Shown here: one piece after another, positions 13,093 to 25,771 of the stretch
Layout: each line of letters opens with the position of its first letter
Numbering within the stretch: position 1 is the first letter of the stretch
Assembly: GCF_002443255.2 (NCBI RefSeq)
Contig: NW_019211455.1
Span: 24,902,479 to 24,966,478, forward strand
Length of the DNA stretch: 64,000 nt
Origin: Varroa destructor
Lineage: Eukaryota; Arthropoda; Arachnida; Mesostigmata; Varroidae
Reading direction: 5' to 3'
Position numbers and translations under genes: made by a program
Notes under the pieces: model-generated
Told to the model about the DNA's origin: nothing
The model's database searches: none
Seen by the model: only the letters and a program-made list of their open reading frames with translations

Positions 13093-16000
13093 AAAGCGGA
13101 TAAACGTGACTACATATTTGGGTCACGTCGTGAAACCTCCAGCATCGTATATCTTGGCAAAGCGCCTATAGAAGTCCGTCTAAATCGAGAAAACAGACGC
13201 AGGGATGGTGGATAGAAAAGGCAAAGAAAATATTTGCGGGACAGGAAGAAATACGAAGGCGTATTGAGAGGAAAAGAGCAACGCTCTCTAGAGAAAACAT
13301 CGTCATCTCCCTCGGAATCACGAGCGGCTATGTTTCTTGTTTGGGGAATGGTTGATGTAAAACGTCATTTGAGGGGGGGACATATCGAACAGGATCGATA
13401 GGGCCAGCAAGCTTGCTGTTTCGTTCCTGATCGCTAAATAACAGTTTTCAGCTACGTTCCTCATGCTGATTAAACCGCTGCTACTACCAGTTGCGAGCGT
13501 GATCTACCACGCACGAACAGCTAGGTAGTATGTTAGAAGTAGGTAAATCTCGATCGCGTGGTTCGACCGAAATTCACGCGAGTGAGTTGATCTCATGTGA
13601 AACAGAGCTCGCGCTAAAACGCTCGTAGCATCAACGGCTATTGATAGTTGAGCAGCGGAAATTAAACAAGCTTTTTCTAATTAGCCATGCAGGAGGTTTT
13701 GTGTGTTTCGTTTACCTTTAGCATGGAGCTTTTTTGTCGGACGTTAGAACCTTGTTTGGGTCGAAGTTCGTGAAGTTGCTAAAAGCTCCTAGAAGAGAGA
13801 CGTTTTGTAACAGAAGTTATTATGCAAGTTATGAACCGAAGTTAGACGTCGACACAACGGTAGAATTTGACTCACCAAATAACGTAACGTAACCCAAAGA
13901 TATCTGGACCGACTGGGAAACACTTGAAGATAGAATAGAGTATGCAAATTATCAAGTGGCAATCGGCATGACCGATAGGGTATATCTACCTCTAGAGAAA
14001 GACAGGCCAATCGCTGAAACGAGGCTAAAGTGAAAGGCATTTTTGTTATTCCCTCTTCACTCAGTTAGCTATCTTCAGATGTCCTGATGCGGGACTTTTG
14101 CGTTGAGAAATCGTTGAAATACCAAAGGCAGTGTATTTTTAGACGTCATCAGAGGGCGAACTGAGTTCGCAGAGAGAGACCAAATAATGACTACTGAGAA
14201 GAATAATGACTACTAATTAGATTAGTCTAACGTTTACATGATTATTTCTTCATTGTATTTCGTTTTCTGTAGAATTAACATGATAAGATTTTGATTTACG
14301 CAGAGTTCAAGATGTAGTATTACTAACGGACGACATAGAAATGCGACATTAGAGAGAACATGCTATTTACGATAACGTTAAGGAAAGCTCTATTTAACAT
14401 CTATTGGTAAGCATTTACCTTGCTAAGTCACAGTTAACTCAAATATATAGCAAATTTATATAGTCGCTTAATTTGCACACCACCATTTCGGCATACGTCA
14501 CCGAGTTGTTAAGTAGAGGCATAATAAGCGCTTTCATTTTGCCGTGAAACCTCTATGATGTACAGATAATATGTGTTGTACAAAGCGCAATAAGTCGGGT
14601 TCACCTTCATTTGTCTATGGCGCAAACAACGGAGACTGCTCGGAGTAAATGACATCTCATTTACAAATACATTGTGTCGATGGGCTTTTAGCTAGAAGGG
14701 CAAACTGATATGAAAGCTGCCTGTTTGTCTTTGGTAACTGGAAATACGTTTAAAGTACAGCAGATGCGTCCAAATGGCCTCACTTACATACACTCAAATT
14801 AGTCGTCTAAATAATTATATTATGGGCAGTATATACAGCATGTCAGTAAAAGTGGCAGCACCACCAAACTTCACTCAAGTAGAGCAGGTAGCCTGAGCCT
14901 GACAAAGAGATTACATATATTAGATGGTGAAACTGGTTTCGGTCGATCACGTGAGGTTAATTTCATATACGTTTTTGTCCTACTATTTATAACGGTCTTG
15001 AAATCGCCTTGGCTCTACTAGACTATGGCGGGTCACTTCTTCAACTCCGATATCGCTTGCCAAGATCGGCTTTATTGGCCAATCGTTTCAGAGCAAATAT
15101 TCGAATGAAAAAGATTTATAGAAAAGTATAATGAAAAATAGGGAGTAAAAACTCAAAGGAGATACAATGGGCAACCAATCGAAAGGAGCTCATAGCAGAA
15201 TAATGCGTGGTCCGACGCTCTGACGAAGAGGGCTTGGTGGAGGGATTAAGACGGTAGACGTAAGTTGAATGATTATCATGCGAGATCGCATAGCTCTGAA
15301 ACGATAAAACGGATCCAACAATGAGGTAATACAATATGACAACGGTGAACCATTTTCTTTACTTCTTCATAATCAAACTGAAATCTGAAGAAGAACCAAA
15401 ATCGTCTTAGTTTTCCACCGCAAGTTTTCCTCAGACCATTTGCGTTCCATATGCCGGAACCGGACACTTATCTTCACACTATACAAAGAATGCGCACTCG
15501 GTTTTTCAATAATAGAAGATGCCTTCGTGTTACCGTATAATAGCGAATAATTGAACGGACATAAACCAGCTGACCTTGCCTGCATAGTAAAAACAATTAT
15601 AACACGATTTTTTCCTATTTTTAGGAAATGAAAGCCTTGTGCACCTTTAAAGACTACATTTATCATATAATGACTACCCAAAACAATATTATTATCGATT
15701 GCTACAAGCGTACATCGTACGCATTGCTAGCAAAAAAAAGACACTACTCCATTGTTTTTGGACTTAAAAAAGTAAGAAACAAAAAAAAAAAAAAAAAAAC
15801 GCTGTATTTATTGTTTAGTTTAGTAGACAAAAATTTAACATTAAGAACTAAGGATTGATAGAGACGGTAGTGTATTTTCTAGATCCGCTTGCATCAATGT
15901 AATAATTTACCGTACACCAGTGCAGGTTACGCTCGTATTCAAACGATGTCCGAACATCGAGTTCGAAGCGTACCTAGGGCTTATAGTCTACCCTGAGGAG

Positions 16001-18299
16001 TAATGATACGCTGAACTTTCGACTGAACAGATGCCCCTTTTGTCGCCTACACGTTCCACTATACTAATCAGACCTATGCCATAAATTTCTTTAAAATCAG
16101 CCTCTTTATATGTCCTATATGAAAAAACTAAGTGCCAGGGAAGACTTCGGAAACAATTATTAAAGGTCTCAATCAATTAGTTTGGAATATCAAAGCTTAA
16201 AAGATATCTAAAATGACCCATTATTATGTGTTTAATTGTTGGGAACGTAAATCGATCTAAATATCTCACAAGTAGAAAAGGTATTCTGGAGGAAAAAAAT
16301 ACGGCGGCCTAGAGCGATAACCAGATAACAATTACTATCAACATATTTGGAAGGCAATAGTACACTAGGAAAAGTGGAAACGGGTTGTTTTGAAGGACGC
16401 TCGTTTGCGCAATGATATTTAAGTTATAAAAATGGATATTTATACTTTTTTTTATATTCAACTCTTGATCAAATGTACCGTATAACATCTATTATGTTAT
16501 ACCGAAATAAATATAAAATCCCTTAATGTTGTCGATTTGCGTAAACGCTATCAAAATCAGCGTAGCTTTTGTTAAACCGTCCGTATTGTACTATGGCGTG
16601 AAGGTGTACACAGCGAATTTAAAAAGAGTTGCCAAAATGACAGTGCCAGATTCTAGCTAACGGTTCTCGAGACCAATATCTATTGGCCTGTTACAACGAA
16701 TACGGCAACTTTTCAACTAGCTGGGCTAGATGGTAACTTAACATGAGTTAAAGGTACTCTCATTTCGTTGTTACACACTGGTCCCGGCACCCCGATGGCT
16801 GCTGGATAGCCATATATCTAGTATTCGCATTCCCAAACCTAACCTCTCTGCCTATAGCTTTTCTATATAAATCGATAATAATACATGCTTGCCCATTGGT
16901 TGCTCTTTCTATACGGACCTAGACCGGAAGAATTAGAATTAGTTCAGGAAGTAATTAAGGCGTGGCGGTGAGGTTTCGTGTCGCCATTAAGCAACTAGAC
17001 TGCGTGCTTTTGATTGCCGTACCTATAGTAACGAGTTTCTCGAGGAATTGCATTCACGGTACGATTTTTGACGTCTGTCTCATAATGACAGACGACCCTG
17101 ATGGCCATCGCAAATACTTCACGAGACGAAGCGTCTGAAGACGAGTAGCATTTCTGCAGAAAAAAATCGCTACATTTCACAATTTTATTACAATAAAAAC
17201 ATAAACGTGACCTGGGCCTGTAAATAGAGTCTTTTTTTTTTTTTTTTTTTGCTGTTTAGGCTCAAGATGTGTGAGATCAAGATGCGAGTAAACTGTCGTC
17301 CTGTCGTTTTCGTTTCGGAAATTTCTATGTGAAGGATGTTTTTCGTAGTGGTCGATAAGTTACGAGGGAAGTGGGTGAAATTATTATGGAAGTTGAGCGA
17401 GGTTAATACGTGAATATTACCAAGAAGCCAAATATCCACCACCAAATAGTTTTAAATCACTTGAACAAAGGCTCGATGCTGCGCACCAATGGGCCCAAAG
17501 GAATTTTTTCATCTGCGAGTGTTTATAGAAACGCAACGAAATCGAGGCCTTTGTGAAGCGATTGACTATGGGACAGTAATGTGCCAATAAAGGAGAGATA
17601 AAACATTTTCCAGATTCTACCGGCAAGACTCAGAGCCTCACGAAAGAAGATGGCGCTATATGCTTGGCAGAAGCCAACCATAGGGGTCGCTGCGATTCGG
17701 CAAAACGCTCGATTCAGACCTCTACTGTTAACCACCAAAAAGATTACAACAGACCATTAAAAAATTGACGGGTACTAGTGAAGACCGCATGCACTTTTAA
17801 CTACCTGGTGGTAACTACATGAGAAAATTTGGATGACAAGTTCCAATATATTCGTCCTGTAACTCGGATCTTGCTTCATTATTATGCAGAACATTATGAA
17901 TGATGTTAATTAAGTTTCTATGGAGGAACGCAATAATCACCTTGCAAGATTTTTCACCGACAAGCCACAAATGTTAAACAATGTTGAAATTATGATAAAA
18001 GACCATTGATCAAAATACACCATATTTAGTCGAGTAATATCGCTTTAAAATATTAAAAAAAATACTTGCTTTGATTTTGGCTCAAAACCCATCAAAACTT
18101 TTTTTTTTTTTTATATATATACATGGTGGTCTATTACTGTGAAACGTAATAGACGCAAATCTCGTATTTCAGGATAACGTTACGTCATAATGGTGCGATA
18201 CTTTATGGTGTTTGTTTTAAGTTCCTACTTTTTAAGACGTGAAGCCACCTGCTCGGATATAGCCATTTGCACGTTTACAAGGCACGAACGGACGAACGG
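13093..18299. other. Unassigned non-coding DNA
   Basis: No assignable gene. It holds a 19-nt A run at 15781-15799, a 19-nt T run at 17232-17250, and a T run running into a TA run near 18100-18121. The short open frames here have no recognisable similarity. Confidence 0.6.
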
Positions 18300-18550
18300 A
18301 GTCACTGAATATCAGAGAGTTCGACTGGTTTACCTATATGAGTTATACGTTGAAGCTACAGTAGCACAGACAACTCGCCCTATGAACTTTATATTCGTCG
18401 AAAACTTCGCTGCTGGAAAGGCAGTAAGTCGTTCGTTCGAAAAATTCCGCCAAGAGAATTCTGTGTCACGCGAAGACTTCTTGTGAAAGTTAATAACAAA
18501 TAGTTGCGAGCTGTAGTGGAAGTAGCACATAATATGGTATATGTAAAACA
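18300..18550 (+). pseudogene. Mariner transposase remnant, N-terminal DNA-binding region
   Basis: The translation from about 18307 resembles the paired helix-turn-helix region of mariner (IS630-Tc1-mariner) transposases. It has a LVYLYELY-like first helix, then QTTRPMNFIF, then VSRSFEKFRQENSVSREDF. The last piece matches the family pattern V-x-R-W-F-x-K-F-R-S-G-D-x-S-L-E-D, with the usual Trp changed to Ser. After a frame change near 18483 the next frame reads VKVNNK, a TAG stop at 18501-18503, then LRAVVEVAHNM. This corresponds to the family's EVDND-x-L-R-x-x-VEA-x-P segment. The catalytic domain is not recognisable downstream. Transposases of this family cut and paste DNA at TA dinucleotides, but this copy has a frameshift, a stop and no catalytic core, so it is inactive. 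Family assignment is by motif order only. Confidence 0.68.
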
Positions 18551-18829
18551 AAAACTCTTCATGTTTGTTAAATTAATGAAAAAAACATTTTATCAATGAG
18601 TGAACAACCGGCTAGACATCGCTCCTACGCAAAGGTACAACTGCAGAAACTTACGGTGCTTATCGTTCATAATCTTAGATGCCATACTTAACTTAAAAAT
18701 CAAATTGGAAATAAAGCAAGATAATTACTTAACAATGTAGTGAGTGGAACGCGTAGATCAGTCGTATTAAGGCCCACGGCCTTCCGACTGATTAAGGCCG
18801 TAAGTATGTAGGAATTAATTATTAAGGGC

Positions 18830-18859
18830 TATATATATATATATATATATGTGTGTGTG
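18830..18859. repeat. (TA)n(TG)n compound microsatellite
   Basis: About ten TA units run straight into four GT/TG units. It lies in otherwise featureless A+T-rich DNA. Confidence 0.9.
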
Positions 18860-19433
18860 GCGTGCACGTATATAAGCAATTTGAATCTTCTACGGTTGAA
18901 CTAAAAATTATCACATTCGTTAAAATGGTGCCATAGAAATAAGAACTGGCTTTGTCCGTCTAACTGAAACGTATTCAGTGAGTCAATGTAATTATCGCAA
19001 GCCGCAAGAATAACTTCACGCGCTCGTTAGATTAGATAGTGAGCAGTTCTGCTGGCTTTTCGTTCAAAAACTGTAGTGAAATGGAGCATTTGCGAGATTC
19101 GGAAGGCCGGAAGGATCAAAGGTATCAGCGACTGGTTTCTCAAGCAGCGGACTGAGTTGAATAGATACGCATTTTACCCAGCGTAAACACTTGCCTTACT
19201 CGCCCCTTTGGCACCCACACAATATTTCGTCCATTCGTTGCTAATATTACGTACCTAGAAGGCTTTTCCGTAAAGTCCAAATTTCAATCTGAGAGCTAAT
19301 AATAGAATCCTGTACGAACATCTATGCAGTGCGCCCACCCAGCAATGGATGCCGGTATTAATTGCGGCTCAGGGCAGATGGGCGCGTTTTGAGCAAGGGG
19401 TGTAATATGAATAAATCTTGAGTTCGTTTGAAC

Positions 19434-19456
19434 TTTTTTTTTTTTTTTTTTTTTTT
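19434..19456. repeat. Poly(T) homopolymer, 23 nt
   Basis: Twenty-three consecutive T residues. It could be the minus-strand poly(A) end of an old retroposon, but no element body was recognised beside it. Confidence 0.9.
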
Positions 19457-20394
19457 CTAGATTCTGTTGTTAAATGTGCATTGCACTGCTGCCAGTTGTA
19501 GACTCATTTTGATCGTTATCATACTTTCCCGCCGACAGCACGTGTTCCATGAGCAGACTTTCCGAAACTACAAAATATCGCTAAGCTCCATAATAGATCC
19601 CACCGATAATAGTACTATGGCTTATACCGATTGCAAGTGCCCGACTAATTCTGCTATTTTCTAGACTGGCAATCTAAACATAGAGCCAGCAACATAGCTA
19701 CAAATACAATATGAACAGTTTTCAACTTAAACACTTAAAAACACAAACTTAACACTTAAAATAGTTGCTTGTGAGCGCTGTCGTTCCTCGTATGTTCGCT
19801 TACATATCGTAAGAGGTCGTTCTAAAGACAGGAGTAAAAATCGCGGAACAACAGGTAACAGGTTTCGCGAACGCGATTTCCTATACTACATAAAGACACT
19901 AATAGGTATATTTGAGAGCGATGTTCACTATACGACATTTAGAGTAAATATTATATGACCGCTGTTATTCTATCGTTCGAATTACTAGAGTCAAAATTAT
20001 CTTTATTATAATCTAATTTAACTCTTCTATAACATCACAATATATCTAGGTCTCTTGCAATGCTAAGTAAGATGTCAGTCACTTCGATTCCAGGTCCGAA
20101 CACGAGTTTTTCTCGATGCTCATGACCCTCGTTCATATGGGCACACTTGTCAGAGGTTGAGTGCACTCGTTAGAGAGATGAAAGCAAAGCATGACTGAAG
20201 GGAACTGCAACGTCCAGATGTGTCAATGCACGCCCGTCTGCTATACGCCTCAAGATTGACCCAACAGTCCAAGGCTCAAAAAACCTTCGCGACTTAGCTT
20301 TTAATAGTGAAATTTGGCTGTAGCTTACAACTTAAATAGGCGCATAGAAGAAACCAAAAAAACGAGAGAGAGAGCGAACGGCGCCAGTTAACTG

Positions 20395-20627
20395 TCAGAT
20401 TCCGAAACGCACACGCACATTATAAAGCTTATGATACCCTATAATAGAGCTTTGAGAATCGAAATCAATAGTGAATAAAGTTGAAACAGGCGCATAATCG
20501 TGTTGGCCTCGGACGGCGCTGGCAAGCGATCCGCTGTTTGACAGTGCCTCCCGAGAGTTAATGTAGTTCGTTTCATAATCATCTTCGTCTTTCTTCTTCC
20601 TCAGAAGATTAGCATTTTTGCAGTCCA
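20395..20627 (-). CDS. Possible coding exon, unrecognised
   Basis: A minus-strand open frame of 77 codons, ending in TGA at 20395-20397, with a coding-like residue mix. It has a charged stretch, LLRKKKDEDDYETNYIN, followed by a Ser/Ala-rich part. No ATG opens it. Instead an in-frame stop lies just upstream, and a plausible splice acceptor (pyrimidine-rich, ending TAAG) would start the exon at 20627 in phase with the frame. This would be a 3'-terminal exon, perhaps a cytoplasmic tail given the charge pattern. I do not recognise the protein and found no matching upstream exon. A chance open frame remains quite possible. Confidence 0.2.
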
Positions 20628-20634
20628 CTTAGGA

Positions 20635-22239
20635 ACGATAAATCTTGGCACGGGCATCCGAGAACCAACAGATTTGAGCGTGGCTTTGGTCCCTTTTTAG
20701 GAACATTCTTCATATTTCTCATAATAGTAGAAACACGGGCATAAATAACGTTCGAAGAAACCGAAACCATGTTTTAACCTAAAGAAGGAGGAACTTCGAT
20801 TTGTTTTTCGATTCTGTTAACAATAAAAGGTTAAAGTCTGCAATCAAATCGCCTTTCAAAGTCTGATTTCAGAGACGACTTGTACAAGCTGATATTATAT
20901 CGCCTACTATGAATCCATGTATTGCGTGAAAGTCTTGATCAATGTTAGGATCTATAGTGAGAAAGGAAGTAACTCGAATAAGATATGGGGTTCACTTAAG
21001 GGGGTCATATTTATACATTGAGTAGTATGGAAGTTTATTGAATGTAGGTCAACCAGAGAGTTAAACCAGACTTATCTGGATATAAGAAGACGCAAATTTT
21101 CTGAACGAGGAGAAAACACGGAAGAGGTATGGTTCAGCCGTCGAAAGTGGATAAAGACCAGAACCCAATCATCGAAGCCTGATGTCTCTACATTTTGCCT
21201 TCGTTTTTCCTGTTAATCACTTAAGCTGTAACGCAGCTTTCTTACGCCAACTAGTCTCGGGCTTCCTTAACTCTTTTTAATTGAACAAGGGGCGACGGAG
21301 TTTGTCCTTACAACTGGCTCGATACAATTATTCTTTCTACAATCCACTGTAATAGGTCTATGTTATACAAACAGTTACCCAGTTTTTACCAATAGAAAAT
21401 AGTAGTTTAAATAAAGTCATGGTTAAAACGAACCATGATGTCATCATTCAAGCATGTTACCGATCGTCGTGGCCTGAATTGATACTGGGGACATTAAGGG
21501 TACAGTAATAGGTATCGTGCAGTGTCATGTCAAACGTGTAGGTACTCATAGACACAGCTTTACAAAGTAGCCGCCATACTTACGCAATTAGAAGTTTGTA
21601 GAACAAGCACAAATTAAAGAAGTAATCACCTTTTACGGTAATAAGTGCAATAGCTTTAGGGTATTAATAGCCAGTCATTTTAAAGATACGCTTTCATTCA
21701 GTCTCAGGTCTACATGATTTACAAACAATTTCTCTATCGATTAGTAAATTAAATATAGTTGTCCAAGTGCAAAACCGCCATAAAGGATAAAACGTCGAGG
21801 TATATTCCGTAAAGTATCGGTACTAGTTTAGGAAGGTGAGTTACGCACGTTATGTCCTTTGAAGGATATAAACAAGACTAATCCGCATCGCAAATTTCAG
21901 ACGTTTTTAACTATTAGCCTTTTGCCAAAGCAAGGCGCATTATCAAGGTGCCATCATTTCGCGAATATAAGAGTGGGTTCAATCACGTCACAAGCATGAC
22001 AAGACAGCCCGTATTGATCAGCTTGTATAAGTGATGAACGTTAAAAAAAAATGTATAAATGTCCATCTGCCTTATAATTTGCCAGCATTGCTAGATTTAC
22101 ACAGAAACAATGATGACCAATTATTCACCCATTAACGAGTTCCAGTTAAATTATTTCAATAAATCTGTTTCTCATATATTCGCCGACATTATATAAAATC
22201 TTCTGCTTATTTCCAACAAATTTATGTATTTTGTTTCAC
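20635..22239. other. Unassigned non-coding DNA
   Basis: No open frame with recognisable similarity and no notable repeat. Only short A/T runs are visible. Confidence 0.6.
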
Positions 22240-22612
22240 TAGAAATTCGGACAAAGCTCGTCCAGCCAGCTTTTGAAAACTTCCGATTCACTAATGATCG
22301 TAAGGGAGCTGATCCATTTGCACACAATGCAAAAAAATATTAAGAGTATAAAAGAAACATTCACCTAAGTTCTCGCAAGGCTGCTTTAGTGAGCTTTCCC
22401 ATATATGATCTGGCATTGTCATGGAGAACAATAACTTTGTCCTCTCTATCAGGTCTTTCCTGTGGGCCAGTCTCGTTCACCCAATGCAATCGGGTCGTAT
22501 GCAAATCCTTATGGACCGCCTTGTTTTTCTCGAACATTTCCTGTGTATTGGACCCGCCATTCTTACAAAATGCAATTAGTCTTTTTAAAATAAAAACCTG
22601 GACACATCCCAA
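22240..22612 (-). pseudogene. Mariner transposase remnant, catalytic to C-terminal region
   Basis: The minus-strand translation contains LHWVNETGPQERPDREDKVI followed at once by VLHDNARSYMGKLTKAALRELR. This matches the mariner pattern K-V-I-x-L-H-D-N-A-R-P-H around the second catalytic Asp of the DD34D triad. The frame then ends in TGA, where the family would continue with W-E-V-L-P-H-P-P-Y-S-P-D, so the third Asp region is lost. Further on, at about 22290-22242, another stretch reads SESEVFKSWLDELCPNF. This fits the C-terminal helix region that follows the catalytic core. The segment above 22500 is too diverged to align by eye. The copy is dead: it has a stop, no third catalytic residue and lost frames. 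The residues around the HDNAR motif differ from those at 50715-51060 and 59876-60600, which suggests a different mariner lineage. Confidence 0.78.
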
Positions 22613-22749
22613 AAACTATCTATTCTTTTCTCTGCTTCACATCGACACGGAAACGCCATCTCTTGACACCCATCACAATTCCGTATGGAAATTTGTGATT
22701 ATGGCTGCATATTCTCCGGTGCTGCGTGATGTCAAAGGACAATAGGAAG

Positions 22750-23773
22750 CCCTGTTTCGTTGTCTGCTTCAGCCATTCTATGGGTGAAGCCAGCAATGGA
22801 AATTTCTGACGAAACTCTATACAGCCCAGATGCCTGGCGATAATCTAGTATCTACAGCTTATTTTCTCGGCCAGTTACAGAGTTATTTGTCATCCAGGGC
22901 TTTAATTGGTTTTGGGCGGTCTATCATGGTGACATTGGCCCTCTAAGCACAGGATCGCATCTGAAAACTTAGCAAATTCCTCTGTTATAGAACCCTCGTT
23001 ACACATAGGATAGATAACCCGGAATGTGTTGACAGCCTTCCGACGTAGGCAACAGGCGAAGTAGCCAGGAACACCTATAGTCGTATTCGGTACCTACCAA
23101 ATGCTATTTGGTGATGATTTTAGTTTAATACAACTCTCACCAGCTACGTTATGATATTTGTTCACTGTAATTGACTCTGTACTTAGAAATTTTTGAACTT
23201 GTCTCCTGTTCAGCTACCTTCTATAAAATGGAATTAATATATAGTACACTGGAACCCTATTCTAGGTCAGTCTAATATCGCTTTAATAATAATTTATCAT
23301 TTATGCGGGACGTGCTGTTCGGGCACAGTCGTCGTCGTCGTCTATTTTAAACTGCAATCCACTCCTCCTATTACGTCCCGAGTAACTTCCAAGCCTGGTC
23401 AAAAAAATTGTCGCACACGGATTTAATAGCAGTTTGCCTCGATTTGCTTACATAGAAAAAGCGATTTGGTCTCTACACTTTCAGATGCTCAAAACACTGA
23501 AGCCTCGGGCGAGATACTTCATTTTGAATACCTCTCAATCAGCAAGTAAATAACCGATCACAGCAGGGCCGTTGGTATGTGGATAAAAGGAGGCTTTACA
23601 ACGTGGCTTCGAAGTCAATGAAGGTACACAAAAGACCTCATAACGAAGACTTGCAGTTGATCTTGGTGAAATGACTTTTCGATTATGGAAAGATCTCTAA
23701 ACACCTTAAGTTTTAATATGAAGGTGCTTTGCAATCCTACACTAATCTAAATATATAACCTACCTTGCTACAG
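22750..23773. other. Unassigned non-coding DNA
   Basis: No gene could be supported. The part next to 22750 may hold further, unreadable sequence of the mariner copy on the minus strand. A short GTC repeat occurs near 23328-23341. Confidence 0.5.
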
Positions 23774-23804
23774 AGCCGTTACACATTGAACGGCTTTTTT
23801 TTTT
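23774..23804 (+). other. Hairpin followed by T run (terminator-like)
   Basis: A 7-bp perfect stem (AGCCGTT / AACGGCT) with an 8-nt loop runs straight into about ten T residues. In bacteria this would be a textbook intrinsic terminator. In eukaryotic DNA it is more likely fortuitous, or the end of a Pol III-type transcript. No bacterial gene is recognisable beside it. Confidence 0.5.
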
Positions 23805-24036
23805 CACTCAACTGCGTACGTTCGTTTGATTTTACAGTAAAACAATAGTAATCGAACAATCGTGTGGGGGAAGATATTTAAAGCGATACCTACGAATGTC
23901 TATGCATCTGGATTCAAAATGTTAGTAATTCTTCTGTACGTTAAGCGACCCTTGCCTTATTTGGTAAATAGAAATGCAATATTATTAAGGACACGATTGT
24001 TTCATCGGCCAAACGTTATTTTTGTAATTTTGCCTG

Positions 24037-24073
24037 AAAAAGGCTGACTGATGGTAATTAATCAGCCTTTTTT
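24037..24073 (+). other. Second terminator-like hairpin
   Basis: An 11-bp perfect stem (AAAAAGGCTGA / TCAGCCTTTTT) with a 14-nt loop, followed by one further T. Because the stem is A-rich on one side and T-rich on the other, it reads as terminator-like from both strands. It lies about 260 bp after the similar structure at 23774-23804. Confidence 0.5.
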
Positions 24074-25067
24074 ACCCATGACCTCTTTATCATCAAAGCC
24101 AAGCATGATAACGCTGCAGTTACAAGCCCCATTTAACCGCGACGTCTGCAGTCGTACTTATGTCCTTCATATGTACCCACGCGTTTCAAAATGGCGTCTA
24201 ATAGCTCTAATCAACTTTTACCTGTTTATAATAATAACAACGATAATATTAGCGACAATAGAAAAACAGTTGTAAGCTGTCAGTGAACTACGGCTTATTT
24301 TGCTCTAGCCAATATATCCGAAGTATATGGCGCTGAATAATGTCGCATGCAAATCGTGGCGTTGGCAGAAGTCTAGAGCATATGTTTTTCCGATTGTAGG
24401 TAAAGGGGCCTTTTCGTCTTCCTTGGAGCTAGCTACAGGAGCAGAGCATTAAACATACTTTTAAAGTATAAGCTAAATAGTGCGATCCTACGACTGGTTA
24501 GAGATTTCCTTCAAGGCTTCTTTTTCATTTGTGGAAATAGAGTTACGAGCAGCTTCCGTCGCTAAGAGTGAATACAGACAACTTGACAATTGCGAATCAA
24601 GGCAAATTAATAAAAAGGTAATCAAGTATCTTTTCTCATACATAACTGACATACAATCGTACCGTTAGACCCGAATCACCTTATGGCAAAGGCAAGAAGA
24701 GGGTCGTTGTACTTAAAAAATGCAATTGCAATGGCGCGAGTTAGAAAATGGCTCACACCTTCTAACGTTCGTTCACATAGAAAATTGTATTTTCCCTGTG
24801 TATAGTTGTCACACAGTTGTTGAACAGTATTTTACCCTGGAAAGGGGTTTTTGAAAAACAAACGTCCGCTGGTGTAACGCATGCTACAGCGTATTCGAAG
24901 GTCTTTGGCGCACCGACAAAGGTCTCTTAGTTTTCCATAATAAGAGTCGTTCAAACAAAATTGATTATCTTTCAGTGTCTACCAATTAAATATAACATAA
25001 TTTAAAATGGCAAAATTTTATTACAGTCAGCACTAAATTGGTCACAAGATAGTGCAAGGTTTTATCT
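24074..25067. other. Unassigned non-coding DNA before the gap
   Basis: No gene could be supported up to the assembly gap. Confidence 0.6.
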
Positions 25068-25167
25068 NNNNNNNNNNNNNNNNNNNNNNNNNNNNNNNNN
25101 NNNNNNNNNNNNNNNNNNNNNNNNNNNNNNNNNNNNNNNNNNNNNNNNNNNNNNNNNNNNNNNNNNN
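25068..25167. other. Assembly gap of 100 N
   Basis: Exactly 100 N residues, a common placeholder for a scaffold gap of unknown size. It lies about 600 bp beyond the 3' end of the P450 gene and does not touch its coding exons. The right edge resumes in a TA-rich stretch, so an unresolved low-complexity repeat may have caused the break. Confidence 0.97.
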
Positions 25168-25771
25168 TATATATTAGAGTGTATGTGCTTAAACGCTGTT
25201 ACATCCCTCATTATATGGCTAGATGACTTCCGTTGAAAAGAATAACTTATTGTACCGATGTCATAAGTTGGCCAACCGCTGAACTTCTACAGCGAGCTGC
25301 ATTGTGCATCATATGACGGGCACTAATACTCTCCATTATAAAATGGATGCTGTTTACCGAAGGCATTCGACGAACCTAATTTTTTTGGAGCAAAGGTTGG
25401 CCAACAACAGAAACTTGGGCTAGCATCATAATGGACATAAAAGTGCATCGGACTTTACATTCAATATGTTATAAAATAATTCTGGATTTAATGTGACGTG
25501 CCTGGCACACATCTGAGCTGCTACATCTACATGTATACGCTTTTCTCTAAGAAACGTTTGTTTTAATAGTTGTAATACATTTTATAATCTAAAGAAATAT
25601 TCACACAGCCTCTTTTGCAGGCGTCTCACTATATAATTTGCTCAACTCCTTTTTAATAAGTCGTTATATTTACGTTATACGTAAATAAATACAAAGTTAT
25701 AAAATAGACAGAAAAGATACATAAGTTGTGCTCAAATAGGAATCAAAGAGATTTCGTCGCACTTGAGTCAT
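25168..25771. other. Region downstream of the P450 gene
   Basis: No open frame of note. It probably contains the P450 3' untranslated region. The minus strand has a possible variant poly(A) signal at 25652-25657. No canonical AATAAA was found on the minus strand close to the stop. Confidence 0.5.
25652..25657 (-). terminator. Candidate poly(A) signal of the P450 gene (ATTAAA)
   Basis: The minus strand reads ATTAAA about 115 nt after the P450 stop codon. ATTAAA is the commonest natural variant of AATAAA, and no canonical hexamer was seen nearer. A similar ATTAAA further on, near 25561-25568, is an alternative. Confidence 0.35.

Larger units (their letters stand above)
18551..20394. other. Unassigned non-coding DNA
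   Basis: No gene could be supported. A compound TA/TG microsatellite lies at about 18830-18859 and a 23-nt T run at 19434-19456. A short 8-bp-stem inverted repeat containing ACGGCCTT lies near 18777-18802. Confidence 0.6.

Noticed and set aside
14893..14916. Short match to 53135-53160 (CCTGACAAAGAGA)
   Set aside because: Thirteen matching bases are expected by chance many times in 64 kb.
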